This document shows positions 34,633 to 47,371 of a stretch of DNA of 64,000 nucleotides, one piece after another. The translations under genes were made by a program, and so were the position numbers. A model generated the notes under the pieces. It was not told the origin of the DNA. It saw nothing but the letters and a program-made list of their open reading frames with translations, and searched no databases. Location of the stretch: NCBI GenBank assembly GCA_016208425.1, contig JACQYA010000040.1, positions 1 through 64,000 on the forward strand. Direction: 5' to 3'. Positions within the stretch are counted from its first letter, which is position 1, and every line of letters starts with the position of its first letter. Origin of the DNA: Betaproteobacteria bacterium. Lineage in GTDB: Bacteria; Pseudomonadota; Gammaproteobacteria; Burkholderiales; Rhodocyclaceae.

Positions 34633-35076
34633 TCAAATATCGATGTCCAGCATGTGGGGCGGCATCTCCAGATCGTCGTAGGGCGTATGGATATGATCGA
34701 AGAGCGCGAGCTGTTCCCCGGGCGGACGCGCATCCGGCGCCCGGCCCGGCACCGGCGCTTCGGGCCGTGCGGGAAGCAGGAACTGTTTGATGTCCAGCCA
34801 CTTCACTTCGCCGCGCGGCAGGTGGCGGAAAAGATTGTCGGCCATTTCGCGCGAGAGTTTTTCGCCGTGTCCGTCTTCCGTCACGAAAACGGCGCATTCG
34901 TACTGTCCGCCGTGCGCCTGAAGTATTTCGAGGCGGTCGTAGACCGCCAGCAAGGCGCTGTGCAAGCCGAGCTTGCTGGCCGGATGAACCGAATAATCGA
35001 CCCACTGCGGCTGTTCGCCCGTTCCGTCGGGCGCTTTGGGAAGCCGCGACGACCAGTAGCGAACGGCGAACTTCAT
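34633..35076 (-). CDS. Hypothetical protein downstream of the REC-TPR regulator
   Basis: 147 residues, no signal or membrane segment. Features: a Trp-rich start (VRYWSSRLPKAPDG), a SKLGLHSALLAVYDRLEILQAHGG helix, an acidic FVTEDGHGEKL segment, a Pro-rich linker and a C-terminal DHIHTPYDDLEMPP. I do not recognise a family. Its ATG is 8 bases after the stop of the REC-TPR gene, so it is probably cotranscribed with it and may act with it. Confidence 0.55.
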   Translation of the reverse strand: MKFAVRYWSSRLPKAPDGTGEQPQWVDYSVHPASKLGLHSALLAVYDRLEILQAHGGQYECAVFVTEDGHGEKLSREMADNLFRHLPRGEVKWLDIKQFLLPARPEAPVPGRAPDARPPGEQLALFDHIHTPYDDLEMPPHMLDIDI

Positions 35077-35084
35077 GGGTTCCG

Positions 35085-36815
35085 CTAAGCGCTTTGCTTT
35101 TCGGCGGCGCCGCGCGCGCCGCCGATGGGAACGACCGCGATGCCGAACTTGCGCGCCACGCTCTGGTACAACTCGCGCGCCGAGATGACCTTCGCGCTGC
35201 GCGCGTCCCGGGTTTGCGCCAGTTGCAGGTAGCGGACGCCGTGCTCGGCCATCGTTTCATCCCAGCCGCGCCGCTCCAGAAGGGTGAAGATGGCTTTTGT
35301 CGCGTTGACCAAAAACTGGAGGTTGGGCACGCGGTCGGCGGCTTCCATCAGCAGTTGTACCGACGCTTCGATATCGCCCTGGCGGGCGGCCAGCACGCCC
35401 CGGTTGTTGAGCTCGACGATTTCCTGGCCGACCTGGGCGAGCATGGCTTGCCCGGCGTCTTCCCTTCCGGTTTTGGTAAAAACGCCCTCGATGTGGGAAA
35501 TCATGCTGCGGTCTTCGTGGTTCTCCGCCGCAATTTTGCGCAGGATTCGCTGCGCCGAGGTTTCGTCGCCGGAAACCAGGCAGGCGTGTGCGAGGTCGAC
35601 GGCGATCTTGCGCGAAACTTCCGTGTTCTCGCTCCCGCTTCCCAGGGAGCCGTGCAGCGCCAAAGCCTTGTCCAGCGCCACCCTGGCTTTGCCCGGATCG
35701 CCCTCCTTGTCGGCGCACAGGCTTTCGATGACGAGCGCGGTCAGCTCCCCTTGCGGGCTGCCGCGCAGTTCGCGCCGAATTTCCTGCGAGAGTTTCCGGG
35801 CGCCTTCGGTATGGCCGCGATCGAGCATGACGCGCGACAGGTTGGCGTAGTCGTCGAGGTTTTTCAGCGACGAGCCGCGATGGCGTTCCAGCACTTTGTT
35901 GAAGGCGCGTTCGGCGGCTTCCAGGTCGTTGTTGCGCACCGCGACGTCGCCGACCAGCCGCTGGCGTGCCGAATTGTTGGGCGAAATCGCCGCCGCCTGG
36001 AGCAGCATCTCCTGCGCCTCGGTCAGTTTGCCCTGCTCTTCGCGCACGTCGGCGACGAAATCGTAGGCCGCCAGATACTCGGGAAAATCGTCGATCAACG
36101 ATTGCCCGAGCAATTCTGCTTCGGCGAGCTGCGCCTGGCCGCGCAGCGCGACCGCCAGCCCCATGCGCGCCCAGGGAACCATGCGGTTTTTCAGCACCTC
36201 CTGATACACCGCTTCCGCTTCCGCATGCCGGCCGAGCACGTTCAGAATTTCGCCCTTGAAGCGCAGCGTGTCGTAGAAAAAAATGTCCCCGGACACGATC
36301 AGCGACTCGCAGGCGGCGAGCGCGTCGGCATAGGCGCCGTTGTCGAGCAGTTCGAAAACGCGGCCGAAGAAGTGTTTTTTATAGATCGCGCGCATCAACC
36401 GGCTTTCCAGTTGATCGGCGGTAAACGGTTTGATGAGATAGTCGTCCGGCGCCAGCTCGGCCACCGAAACGACTTTCTGGTAGGCGCGCTCGCCGGTGAT
36501 TATCATGAACACCGTCGACAGCGGGATCAGGTGCTGGTGCCGGAGCTCTTCGAGCAACTGCTGGCCATCGCGCCCGTCGTCGAGCAGGTAGTCGGAAAGA
36601 ATGATGTCGAAATGGTGGGTTTTCACCTGCCGGATGACTTCGGCCGAGTGTCCGGCGCTATGCACGGCCGTGATGCCGAGCGTGGACAGCATGATGCGCA
36701 GCGAGGTGCGGGCATTGGGGTGACGGTCGACGATCAGCGCCCGTTTGCCGGGGAGCTCCTTGATGAGCTTTTGCAACAGATCGGCGGTGATTTCGCTGGA
36801 ATTTGGTTGGCTCAC
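35085..36815 (-). CDS. Response regulator with tetratricopeptide repeats
   Basis: 576 residues from GTG. An N-terminal receiver (about 22-145): LIVDRHPNARTSLRIML, phospho-acceptor Asp in FDIILSDYLLDDG, Lys in DDYLIKPFTADQ. The rest is a long run of helical repeats of TPR type (GRHAEAEAVYQEVL, GKLTEAQEMLLQAAAI, NDLEAAERAFNKVLERH). No DNA-binding or enzymatic output domain, so it should act by protein-protein contact in the cytoplasm. No kinase is adjacent on this strand. Followed at 8 bases by a hypothetical gene. Confidence 0.85.
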   Translation of the reverse strand: MSQPNSSEITADLLQKLIKELPGKRALIVDRHPNARTSLRIMLSTLGITAVHSAGHSAEVIRQVKTHHFDIILSDYLLDDGRDGQQLLEELRHQHLIPLSTVFMIITGERAYQKVVSVAELAPDDYLIKPFTADQLESRLMRAIYKKHFFGRVFELLDNGAYADALAACESLIVSGDIFFYDTLRFKGEILNVLGRHAEAEAVYQEVLKNRMVPWARMGLAVALRGQAQLAEAELLGQSLIDDFPEYLAAYDFVADVREEQGKLTEAQEMLLQAAAISPNNSARQRLVGDVAVRNNDLEAAERAFNKVLERHRGSSLKNLDDYANLSRVMLDRGHTEGARKLSQEIRRELRGSPQGELTALVIESLCADKEGDPGKARVALDKALALHGSLGSGSENTEVSRKIAVDLAHACLVSGDETSAQRILRKIAAENHEDRSMISHIEGVFTKTGREDAGQAMLAQVGQEIVELNNRGVLAARQGDIEASVQLLMEAADRVPNLQFLVNATKAIFTLLERRGWDETMAEHGVRYLQLAQTRDARSAKVISARELYQSVARKFGIAVVPIGGARGAAEKQSA

Positions 36816-37006
36816 AGGACGGCACCTTACGCTAGCGGGGGCGGCGCATCAAGTCGGCCCGACCGGTGGCGCGCCGGCGCCCGATGACGCCTCTTTGGCG
36901 CTAGAATGGCTCGCGGATAAAGTGTTCCGGCGTTCCGGTGTTCCCGTGTTCCGCCGGTTCTATCCGGGGTGTTTCTTCCGATTTGCTCGAAGCCTGGAGG
37001 GTCATC

Positions 37007-37822
37007 ATGACCAATGGGGGGGTTCTGCGCCTCGCGGCGCAGCGCATTTTTATTCTGGCGGCGTTGCCGGGCTTGGTCTTGTCCGCCGGCGTCGCGCTGG
37101 CGCAGGCGGCGAAATCCGAGATGCTGATCTATTGCGGCATCACGATGGTGCGGCCGATGACCGAAATCTCCCAAGCGTTTGAAAAGAAGGAGAATGTCAG
37201 GATCACGCTGGCGCAAGGAGGATCGGAGGATCTCTATCAGTCGGCGAAGAAAAGCGGCGTCGGCGATCTGTATTTGCCGGGCGAGCCGAGTTTTCGCGAC
37301 AAATATGTGAATGAAGGCCTGCTCGGGGAGTTCCAGACCGTGGGATACAACCAGATGGCGATTGTCGTTCCGAAAGGAAATCCAAAAAAGGTAAAAGGCG
37401 ACCCGCGCGAGTTGTTGCGCAAGGATCTGATCGTAAGCATAGGCAACGCCGCATCCGGCAGCGTCGGCTACGAAACCAAGGAGATTCTCGACGGGCTGAG
37501 GATTTACCAGAAAGTCGTCGCCGCCGCCGTATTTTTGGCACCGGATTCGCGCGGTCTGAACAATGCCCTAAAAAAGGGCGAGGCCGATGTCGCGATGAAT
37601 TGGCGGGCGACGGGTTTCTTCCCGGACAATGTCGGCGCGCTGGACGTTATCGATCTCGACCCGAAGCTTGCCCGCCCCCAGGCGTTGTTGCTCAACCTGC
37701 TGACGTTCTCCAAACAAAAGGAGCTTGCGCGCCGTTTCATCGCTTTCGCGGCGGGTGACGAGGGGCAGGCGATTTTTCGCAAATATGGTTTTCTGGACAA
37801 CCGGAACCGTCCGCCAAGGTGA
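37007..37822 (+). CDS. ModA-like periplasmic substrate-binding protein
   Basis: 271 residues. Signal peptide about 1-32, then a type II periplasmic binding fold: MLIYCGITMVRPMTEISQAFEKKENVRI, AQGGSEDLY, VGDLYLPGEPSF, GYNQMAIVVPKGNPK. It resembles ModA/WtpA-type oxyanion-binding proteins, yet no ABC permease or ATPase follows. Instead a hybrid histidine kinase gene starts 9 bases later, so the binding protein may act as the sensor's ligand-binding part. Molybdate, tungstate or another oxyanion is possible. Start ATG has GGAGG 6 bases upstream. Confidence 0.8.
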   Translation: MTNGGVLRLAAQRIFILAALPGLVLSAGVALAQAAKSEMLIYCGITMVRPMTEISQAFEKKENVRITLAQGGSEDLYQSAKKSGVGDLYLPGEPSFRDKYVNEGLLGEFQTVGYNQMAIVVPKGNPKKVKGDPRELLRKDLIVSIGNAASGSVGYETKEILDGLRIYQKVVAAAVFLAPDSRGLNNALKKGEADVAMNWRATGFFPDNVGALDVIDLDPKLARPQALLLNLLTFSKQKELARRFIAFAAGDEGQAIFRKYGFLDNRNRPPR

Positions 37823-37831
37823 TTTCAACGT

Positions 37832-40255
37832 GTGCCGGAGCCGTTTGTCGTGTCGCTGACCGCGTCCTCACCCCGCCGTTCCAAGCCTCTCCCGGGGCGC
37901 GAGAGCAGTTTGCCCGCAGTGTCGGCGACCCGCCTGCTATGGCTGTTGGGCGTATTCTTTGTCGGCCTGTTGCTGGTGGTGGGGTTAAAGGTCTTTTTTG
38001 CAGACCTGTACACGCAACTTGAACAGCGCGGCGCCAACGAGCGCTCGCGCTTGTCCATCGGCGAGGAAATCGTGCGCGGGATACGCGGCGTGGAAACCGA
38101 CGTTTACCGTCTGGCGTCGGCCAGCAACCCGGTAGCGCTGAAGCGTATCCGCAAGGATATGGAGATCCAGATCGGCAAGCTGGAGAACGATCTGGCGGTG
38201 CTCAAGCAAGGCGGGGTGGTGCGCCGCGAGATCTTTCTGAACATCGAGGGCCGCGACGAGATGGTTCGGGAAATTCCCTATTCTCCGAACCCGGAAGATT
38301 CGTCGTATGTGATGGAGCTGATCGAGATCGCGCCGCTGCTCGACCTGATCCGCAGCAAGGCGGGCGAACTGGAGCGGCTGTTGCTCCGGCGCTGGGACTC
38401 TCGCGATCGGGGCGAACGCAACCGCGCCTTCCTGCTGGAGGAGGAAATCAGCCTCTTCATAAAGCACGTTCCGCCGCTTTTCTTCCGCATCAACGAAAAC
38501 GCCAATCGACTTTTTTTCGACAGCAGCGAGCGGTTGCGCCGGATCGAGTCCGATCTGGCCGCACAGCGGGCGCATTTCAAGACGACCGAATGGGCGCTGA
38601 TTTGGCTGGTGGTGGCGCTGGCGACCCTCTCCGGCCTGTTGTTCGCCCACCAGGTCCACGAGACCAACCGCAAATTGCGCCAGGCGTGGGAAGACATGCG
38701 CGCGGCCAAGGAAGAGGCGGAGCGCGCCAGCCGGGCCAAGTCCGATTTCGTCTCGCGCATGAGCCACGAGCTGCGCACGCCGATGAACGCCATTCTCGGG
38801 TTCGCCCAGCTGCTTGAGGGAGAACCGCTGCAGCCGTCGCATAAGAACTACGTGGGCCTGATCAACCGCTCGGGGCAGCATCTGCTCGAGCTGATCAATC
38901 AGGTGCTCGATCACGCGAAGATAGAAGCCGGACACCTGACGCTGGAGAACGTTGCCTATGATTTTCGCGAAACGGTCGCCGAGGTCGGCGCCATCGTCTC
39001 CGAGCGGGCCGGCGCCAAAGGGCTACAGTTCGTGGCCGAACTCGCTCCCGATTTGCCGCAGCGACTGATGGGCGATCCGACACGCCTCAGGCAGGTGCTG
39101 CTCAATCTGACGGTCAACGCCGTGAAATTCACCGAGCACGGTTCGGTCGGGCTGCGCGTCGCCCACGACGGCGAGCGACTGTTTTTCAGCATTCGCGACA
39201 CCGGTATCGGTATGGACGGGAAGGCGCTGAAGCGGCTCTTCCAGCCGTTTGGCCAGGCGGACGAGTCGATCACCCGAAAATACGGCGGCACCGGCCTCGG
39301 CCTCATCATTTCGCACGACCTGGTGCGGGCGATGGGGGGCGACATCGAGGTCGATAGTGCGCCGGGAGTCGGAAGCTGCTTCTGGTTTTCCCTGCCGTTG
39401 CGCCGTCCTGCCCCGTCGTCGGGCGAGCCGGCGAGGATTGCCGGGGGCGCGGCGGCGCCCGCCCAGGACGTTGCGCGAACGCTTGCCGAAGTGGTCGATG
39501 GCCCGATCTTGCTGGTCGACGACAACCGGGTAAATCTCGCTCTCGGAGCCGCCATGTTGGGCAAGAAGGGCTTGGCGCACGATACCGCCGGCAACGGGGT
39601 GGAGGCCTTGCAGCGTTTGAACGACAAGCGATACGCACTGGTCTTGATGGATATGGAGATGCCGGAAATGGACGGGCTGACCGCGACCAGGCGCATACGC
39701 GAGCGGGAGGCGGCGAGCGGCGGGCACGTCCCCATCATAGCCATGACGGCCAACGCCTTGCAGGGCGATCGCGAGCGTTGTCTCGACGCCGGTATGGATG
39801 GGTACATTTCCAAGCCGATCGACCTGGCGGCAGTGGATCGGGAGTTCCGCCGCGTGATGGGGCAGACGGCAAGCGCCGCGCGCTCCGGCGCAACCTCGCC
39901 CGGCGACGCGGCGCGGCGGGGGGGCGATCTTCCGGTCTTCGGCCGCGCGGAAGCGGTCGCGCGGGTCGGCGGCGAAGATCTCTTCGACGAGCTGGCGCAG
40001 ATGTTCATCGCCGACTTTCCCGCGAATATGGCGGCACTCGAAGCGGCGCTCGCCGCTCGGGACTGGGTGCGGCTTCGCCGCGAGGCGCACACCGTCAAGG
40101 GTTTGCTGGCGACGTTCTGCGGGTATCGCGCGGAAGCGCGGGCAAAGGCGCTGGAGGCGGCCGCTGCGGCGGGCGAACGGGCGGCGTGCGAAACGCTCGC
40201 CGCCGACGTGCGACGGGAGGCGGGGATTTTCATGCAGGCCCTGCAAACGGCCTGA
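37832..40255 (+). CDS. Hybrid histidine kinase with receiver and Hpt domains
   Basis: 807 residues from GTG. A membrane helix (about 34-55), a long periplasmic helical region, a second helix (about 252-272), coiled coil, HisKA with [16 protein letters not shown], HATPase ([34 protein letters not shown]), a receiver with Asp in [13 protein letters not shown], and a C-terminal Hpt domain with His in [13 protein letters not shown]. Phosphate should pass His-Asp-His to an outside regulator; none is adjacent. The ModA-like protein gene lies 9 bases before and is the likely signal input. Confidence 0.9.
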   Translation: MPEPFVVSLTASSPRRSKPLPGRESSLPAVSATRLLWLLGVFFVGLLLVVGLKVFFADLYTQLEQRGANERSRLSIGEEIVRGIRGVETDVYRLASASNPVALKRIRKDMEIQIGKLENDLAVLKQGGVVRREIFLNIEGRDEMVREIPYSPNPEDSSYVMELIEIAPLLDLIRSKAGELERLLLRRWDSRDRGERNRAFLLEEEISLFIKHVPPLFFRINENANRLFFDSSERLRRIESDLAAQRAHFKTTEWALIWLVVALATLSGLLFAHQVHETNRKLRQAWEDMRAAKEEAERASRAKSDFVSRMSHELRTPMNAILGFAQLLEGEPLQPSHKNYVGLINRSGQHLLELINQVLDHAKIEAGHLTLENVAYDFRETVAEVGAIVSERAGAKGLQFVAELAPDLPQRLMGDPTRLRQVLLNLTVNAVKFTEHGSVGLRVAHDGERLFFSIRDTGIGMDGKALKRLFQPFGQADESITRKYGGTGLGLIISHDLVRAMGGDIEVDSAPGVGSCFWFSLPLRRPAPSSGEPARIAGGAAAPAQDVARTLAEVVDGPILLVDDNRVNLALGAAMLGKKGLAHDTAGNGVEALQRLNDKRYALVLMDMEMPEMDGLTATRRIREREAASGGHVPIIAMTANALQGDRERCLDAGMDGYISKPIDLAAVDREFRRVMGQTASAARSGATSPGDAARRGGDLPVFGRAEAVARVGGEDLFDELAQMFIADFPANMAALEAALAARDWVRLRREAHTVKGLLATFCGYRAEARAKALEAAAAAGERAACETLAADVRREAGIFMQALQTA

Positions 40256-40273
40256 GCGGCCTGTGTCCGGGCG

Positions 40274-40297
40274 GGCGTCGCGCGGTACGGAGACGCC
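40274..40297 (+). terminator. Possible weak terminator after the hybrid kinase gene
   Basis: GGCGTC (40274-40279) and GACGCC (40292-40297) form a 6-base stem with a 12-base loop, followed by a short T-run (GATTTT). It lies between the hybrid kinase and mnmG on the same strand. The stem is short, so confidence is low. Confidence 0.3.
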
Positions 40298-40436
40298 GAT
40301 TTTGCGGGAAACCTGTTATTTTTCAGCCAACTGGCGTAAACTCCGCCACCCTTGGGAACGCTCCGCCATACGCACCGGAATTTCCTGCGGATTTTTCTAC
40401 CGATTTTTCGACAACTCCCCTACCGACGCACCTTTC

Positions 40437-42344
<1,908 letters not shown>

Positions 42345-42348
42345 AACG

Positions 42349-42993
42349 ATGAACCCGCAATGTCAACCGGAGCAACTGGAAGCGGGTCTGGCCGCACTGG
42401 GTATCGATCTTTCGCCGACCGTGCGGGAGAAATTGCTGGCCTACGCGACGCTGCTCACCAAGTGGAACCGGACGTTTAACCTGACCGCATTGCGCGAGCC
42501 TTCGCTCGCCGTCAGCCATCACCTGCTGGATTCGGCGGCCATACTCCCCTACGTGCGAGGCGGGGCGCTGCTCGATGTCGGTAGCGGCGGCGGTCTGCCG
42601 GGGGTGCCGCTGGCGGTTGCCCGTCCCGATCTGCGCGTCACCTTGCTCGACAGCAATTCCAAGAAGACGGCTTTTTTGCGGCAGGCGGCTATCGAGCTTG
42701 ATTTGCCGAATATTGCCGTACACTGTGGGAGGGTCGAGCAGTATCGGCCGCCCGCGAAATTTTCGGCCATCGTATCGCGCGCTTTTTCGGAGCTGGCCGA
42801 TTTCGTGATCTTGTCGCGCCATCTGCTGGCGGCCGATGGCCGCTGGCTGGCGATGAAGGGGGTCTGGCCGCATGAGGAGATCGCGCGTTTGCCGGCGGAC
42901 GTCACCGCCGAGTCGGTGCACGGGCTGGTCGTTCCGGGCGTCGGCGGCGAGCGACATCTGGTGGTGATGCGCGCCGCCGACGTACAGAATTGA
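42349..42993 (+). CDS. rsmG: 16S rRNA (guanine527-N7)-methyltransferase RsmG (GidB)
   Basis: 214 residues. SAM motif LLDVGSGGGLPGVPLA, the preceding KWNRTFNLTALRE and HHLLDSAAILPY segments and a C-terminal GRWLAMKGVWP motif fit RsmG. It methylates G527 of 16S rRNA; loss gives low-level streptomycin resistance in other bacteria. Starts 4 bases after mnmG and ends 6 bases before parA, so it is part of the same transcript. Confidence 0.95.
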   Translation: MNPQCQPEQLEAGLAALGIDLSPTVREKLLAYATLLTKWNRTFNLTALREPSLAVSHHLLDSAAILPYVRGGALLDVGSGGGLPGVPLAVARPDLRVTLLDSNSKKTAFLRQAAIELDLPNIAVHCGRVEQYRPPAKFSAIVSRAFSELADFVILSRHLLAADGRWLAMKGVWPHEEIARLPADVTAESVHGLVVPGVGGERHLVVMRAADVQN

Positions 42994-42999
42994 GGGGGT

Positions 43000-43836
43000 A
43001 TGGGAGTGGGGGGGGCGAAATTGGCAAAAGTATTGGCGGTAACGAACCAGAAGGGCGGTGTCGGCAAAACGACGACGGCGGTCAACCTTTCGGCTTGTCT
43101 GGCGGCGCTGGAACAGCGGGTGCTGATGATAGACCTCGATCCCCAGGGCAACGCGACGACCGGTTGCGGCATCGCCAAGCGGAGCGCTCTGCCCTCCGTT
43201 TACCAGATGCTGATCGGCCGCTCGACGTTGGCCGAAGTGCGCATCAAGACCGAATTCGGCTTCGACTTGTTGCCCGCCAACAGGGAATTGGCGGGCGCCG
43301 AGGTGGAGCTGATCGAGATGGGCGGGCGCGAGTACCGCTTGCGCGAGGCGCTGGCCGGCGCCGGCGGCGAATACGATTTCATCCTGCTCGATTGCCCGCC
43401 GGCGCTCAACATGCTGACCGTCAACGGCCTGGTCGCCGCGCAGGCGGTGATGATCCCTATGCAGTGCGAATACTATGCGCTGGAAGGGCTGACCGACCTC
43501 GTTGCGACGTTGAAGAAGGTGCGCGCCAATCTGAATCCGGTACTCGAAATCGAAGGGCTGTTGCGCACCATGTTCGACCCGCGCTCGACGCTGACGCAAC
43601 AGGTGTCCGCCGAGCTGGAATCGCATTTCGGCGCCAAGGTCTATCGCACGATCGTGCCGCGCGCCGTACGCTTGGCCGAAGCGCCGTCGTACGGGAAGCC
43701 CGTTATCGCTTTCGATCCCTCTTCCAAGGGCGCGCAGGCCTATCTGTCGCTGGCGCAGGAAATGCTGGGCCGCATTGTCGGGCCAGACCTTTCCGGCCTT
43801 TCCGGCGACGGTGCCGCACAGGGAGCAACCGCATGA
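43000..43836 (+). CDS. parA: Chromosome-partitioning ATPase ParA (Soj)
   Basis: 278 residues. Deviant Walker A KGGVGKTTT (18-26), Walker A' IDLDPQGNATTG, and Walker B ILLDCPPALNMLTVNGLVAA. ATP-dependent nucleoid binding by ParA moves ParB-parS complexes apart. The ATG at 43000 follows GAGGGGG closely; a TTG at 43021 (MAKVLAVTNQ) fits family length well and is an alternative. Its stop overlaps the parB start (ATGA). I found no parS site in the window. Confidence 0.95.
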   Translation: MGVGGAKLAKVLAVTNQKGGVGKTTTAVNLSACLAALEQRVLMIDLDPQGNATTGCGIAKRSALPSVYQMLIGRSTLAEVRIKTEFGFDLLPANRELAGAEVELIEMGGREYRLREALAGAGGEYDFILLDCPPALNMLTVNGLVAAQAVMIPMQCEYYALEGLTDLVATLKKVRANLNPVLEIEGLLRTMFDPRSTLTQQVSAELESHFGAKVYRTIVPRAVRLAEAPSYGKPVIAFDPSSKGAQAYLSLAQEMLGRIVGPDLSGLSGDGAAQGATA

Positions 43837-44672
43837 AACTGAAAGGACTCGGTCGCGGCCTCGACGCGCTGCTCGCCGGGAATGAAATGCAGAACCGGGA
43901 GCAGCAGCGCTCTTTGCCGGTCGGCAACCTGCAACCCGGCAAGTATCAGCCGCGCACCCAGATGGACAGCGCTTCGCTCGAAGAGCTCGCCGCGTCGATA
44001 CGGGTGCAGGGGCTGATGCAGCCCATTCTCGTGCGGCCGGTGGGCGACGACAAATACGAGATCATCGCCGGCGAACGCCGCTGGCGCGCCGCGCAAATGG
44101 CCGGCCTGGGCGAAGTGCCGACGCTGATTCGCGATATCCCCGACGAAGCGGCTCTGGCGATGGCATTGATCGAAAACATCCAGCGCGAGAACCTCAACCC
44201 GCTGGAAGAGGCGCTCGGCCTGCAACGGCTGGTCGACGAATTTTCGATGACGCACCAGCAGGCGGCCGATGCGGTAGGCCGCTCGCGGCCCGCCGCTTCC
44301 AATCTGCTGCGCCTTTTGCAACTTGCCCCGCCGGTGCAGGAACTGCTGATGCGCAGCCAGATCGATATGGGGCACGCGCGCGCGCTGCTGCCTTTGTCGG
44401 GCGCGCTGCAGATCCAGTTGGCCCAACGGGTGGTGCATAAAGGGCTGTCGGTGCGCGATACGGAGCGCCTGGCACAACACGCGCTGAAGCCCCCGAAAGA
44501 GAGCGAGGCAAAAAAAGAAGACCGCGATGTGCTGCGTTTGCAGGAGGAGCTGGCCGATCTTCTCGGTGCGCCGGTCGAGATTCAAGCCAACCGGAAAGGC
44601 GCCGGCAAGGTGCACATCGGCTTCGGCGACCTGGATCAGCTCGAAGGTATCTTGCAACGCTTGCGGCATTGA
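43833..44672 (+). CDS. parB: Chromosome-partitioning protein ParB (Spo0J)
   Basis: 279 residues. Start MKLKGLGRGLDALLAGN is typical. The CTPase region holds GERRWRAAQMAGL and LIENIQRENLNPLEEA; the helix-turn-helix is MTHQQAADAVGRSRPAASNLLRLL. C-terminal dimer domain ends LEGILQRLRH. ParB binds parS and spreads as a CTP-dependent clamp. Overlaps parA by 4 bases; followed by the atp operon promoter. Confidence 0.95.
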   Translation: MKLKGLGRGLDALLAGNEMQNREQQRSLPVGNLQPGKYQPRTQMDSASLEELAASIRVQGLMQPILVRPVGDDKYEIIAGERRWRAAQMAGLGEVPTLIRDIPDEAALAMALIENIQRENLNPLEEALGLQRLVDEFSMTHQQAADAVGRSRPAASNLLRLLQLAPPVQELLMRSQIDMGHARALLPLSGALQIQLAQRVVHKGLSVRDTERLAQHALKPPKESEAKKEDRDVLRLQEELADLLGAPVEIQANRKGAGKVHIGFGDLDQLEGILQRLRH

Positions 44673-44763
44673 TGCGACGCAACAAACAGGTTTCTTTAGA
44701 AGTGTTTAATACTACACCGAAGACATGCCGGACGGGGGTGTGCCGGTTTTTTTGCGACCGCGT

Positions 44764-44792
44764 TTGACTCTTATATAAGACCCTGTTATCAT
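44764..44792 (+). promoter_or_regulatory. Sigma-70-type promoter of the atp operon
   Basis: TTGACT (44764-44769), exactly 17 bases, TATCAT (44787-44792): near-consensus -35 and -10 boxes with ideal spacing. It is the only clear promoter between parB and atpI and lies about 25 bases before the atpI GTG. A run of seven T's at 44750-44756, with GC-rich sequence before it, may end the parB transcript. Confidence 0.8.
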
Positions 44793-44816
44793 TCGCTGGT
44801 TTTAGAGAGGGGCGCC

Positions 44817-45975
<1,159 letters not shown>

Positions 45976-46061
45976 GGCACGGCTGGACGGCCGGCGCGCG
46001 GGAAACCTTTTCGATTCACATTACGCACCTTTCAATTAACGCATTCAGCAAGTTTAACTAG

Positions 46062-46340
<279 letters not shown>

Positions 46341-46379
46341 TTTTTCCTCCTTCGGATCAACTCTTAACAGGAGGTTAGC

Positions 46380-46820
46380 GTGGACATCAACGCAACGTTG
46401 ATTGGCCAAGCGATCTGGTTTGGCGTGTTCATCTGGATCACGATGAAAGCCGATCGCCAAAAACTGATCGCCGACGGCCTGGCCGCCGGCGAGCGCGGCA
46501 AGCATGAGCTGGAACTCGCCGGCAAGCGTTCCGCCGACGCCATGCGCGAGGCCAAGGAAAAGGCGGCCGAAGTCATTTCCGGCGCCGACAAGCGCGGCGC
46601 ACAATTGATCGAGGAAGCCAAGCTGGCGGCAAAAGTCGAGGCCGACAAGGTCGTCGCCGCCGCCAAGGCCGAGATCGACCAAGAAGTCGAGCGCGCGCGC
46701 GCGGCCTTGCGCGAGCGGGTGGCCGAACTTGCTGTCGCCGGCGCCGAGCGCATCCTGAAGCGCGAAGTCGACGCCAAGGCGCACGCCGAAATGCTGGCCG
46801 CGCTCAAGCAGGAACTGTAA
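46380..46820 (+). CDS. atpF: F1Fo ATP synthase subunit b
   Basis: 146 residues from GTG (AGGAGG 5 bases upstream). One N-terminal membrane helix (LIGQAIWFGVFIWITMK) and a long, charged Ala/Glu/Lys-rich coiled coil. Two copies form the peripheral stalk that holds F1. Starts 39 bases after atpE. Confidence 0.95.
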   Translation: MDINATLIGQAIWFGVFIWITMKADRQKLIADGLAAGERGKHELELAGKRSADAMREAKEKAAEVISGADKRGAQLIEEAKLAAKVEADKVVAAAKAEIDQEVERARAALRERVAELAVAGAERILKREVDAKAHAEMLAALKQEL

Positions 46821-46824
46821 ACCC

Positions 46825-47361
46825 ATGGCCGAACTCGTCACCATCGCGCGCCCCTACGCCGAAGCGGTTTTCCGCATCGCGCGGGAAAACAAGGCGCTGG
46901 CGGCCTGGTCTGAGCGGTTGTCGTTGCTATCCGCTATCGCCGGGGATGCCCAGATGCGCCGCTGCATCGGCAACCCCCAGTTGTCCGCCGCGCAGAAGAG
47001 CGAGCTCTTCAAGTCGCTGGCCGGGCAGGCGGTGGATGGTGCCGAAGCCAATCTGATCGACATCCTCGCCAAAAACGAGCGGCTTTCCGTGCTCCCCGAA
47101 ATCGCGGAGACCTTCGAGGCGCTCAAGGGTGCCGAGGAAGGGGTTGCGGAAGCCACGATCCATAGTGCTTTCCCGCTTGACGATAAGCAGCGCGCGGATC
47201 TCGTCGCAGACCTCGAAGCGCGCTTCAAGACCCGGCTCAATGCCGAAGTGGTCGTCGATCAATCCCTGATCGGCGGCGTCAAGATTGTGGTTGGCGACCA
47301 GGTTCTCGATACTTCCGTGCGCGGAAAGCTCGAGAGCATGGGGTTGGCGCTCAAGAACTAG
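46825..47361 (+). CDS. atpH: F1Fo ATP synthase subunit delta
   Basis: 178 residues. N-terminal helical domain with [15 protein letters not shown]-like start ([17 protein letters not shown]) and a C-terminal [27 protein letters not shown] segment cut short here. It links the peripheral stalk to the top of F1. Four bases separate it from atpF. Confidence 0.95.
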   Translation: MAELVTIARPYAEAVFRIARENKALAAWSERLSLLSAIAGDAQMRRCIGNPQLSAAQKSELFKSLAGQAVDGAEANLIDILAKNERLSVLPEIAETFEALKGAEEGVAEATIHSAFPLDDKQRADLVADLEARFKTRLNAEVVVDQSLIGGVKIVVGDQVLDTSVRGKLESMGLALKN

Positions 47362-47371
47362 GAGAATTTCC

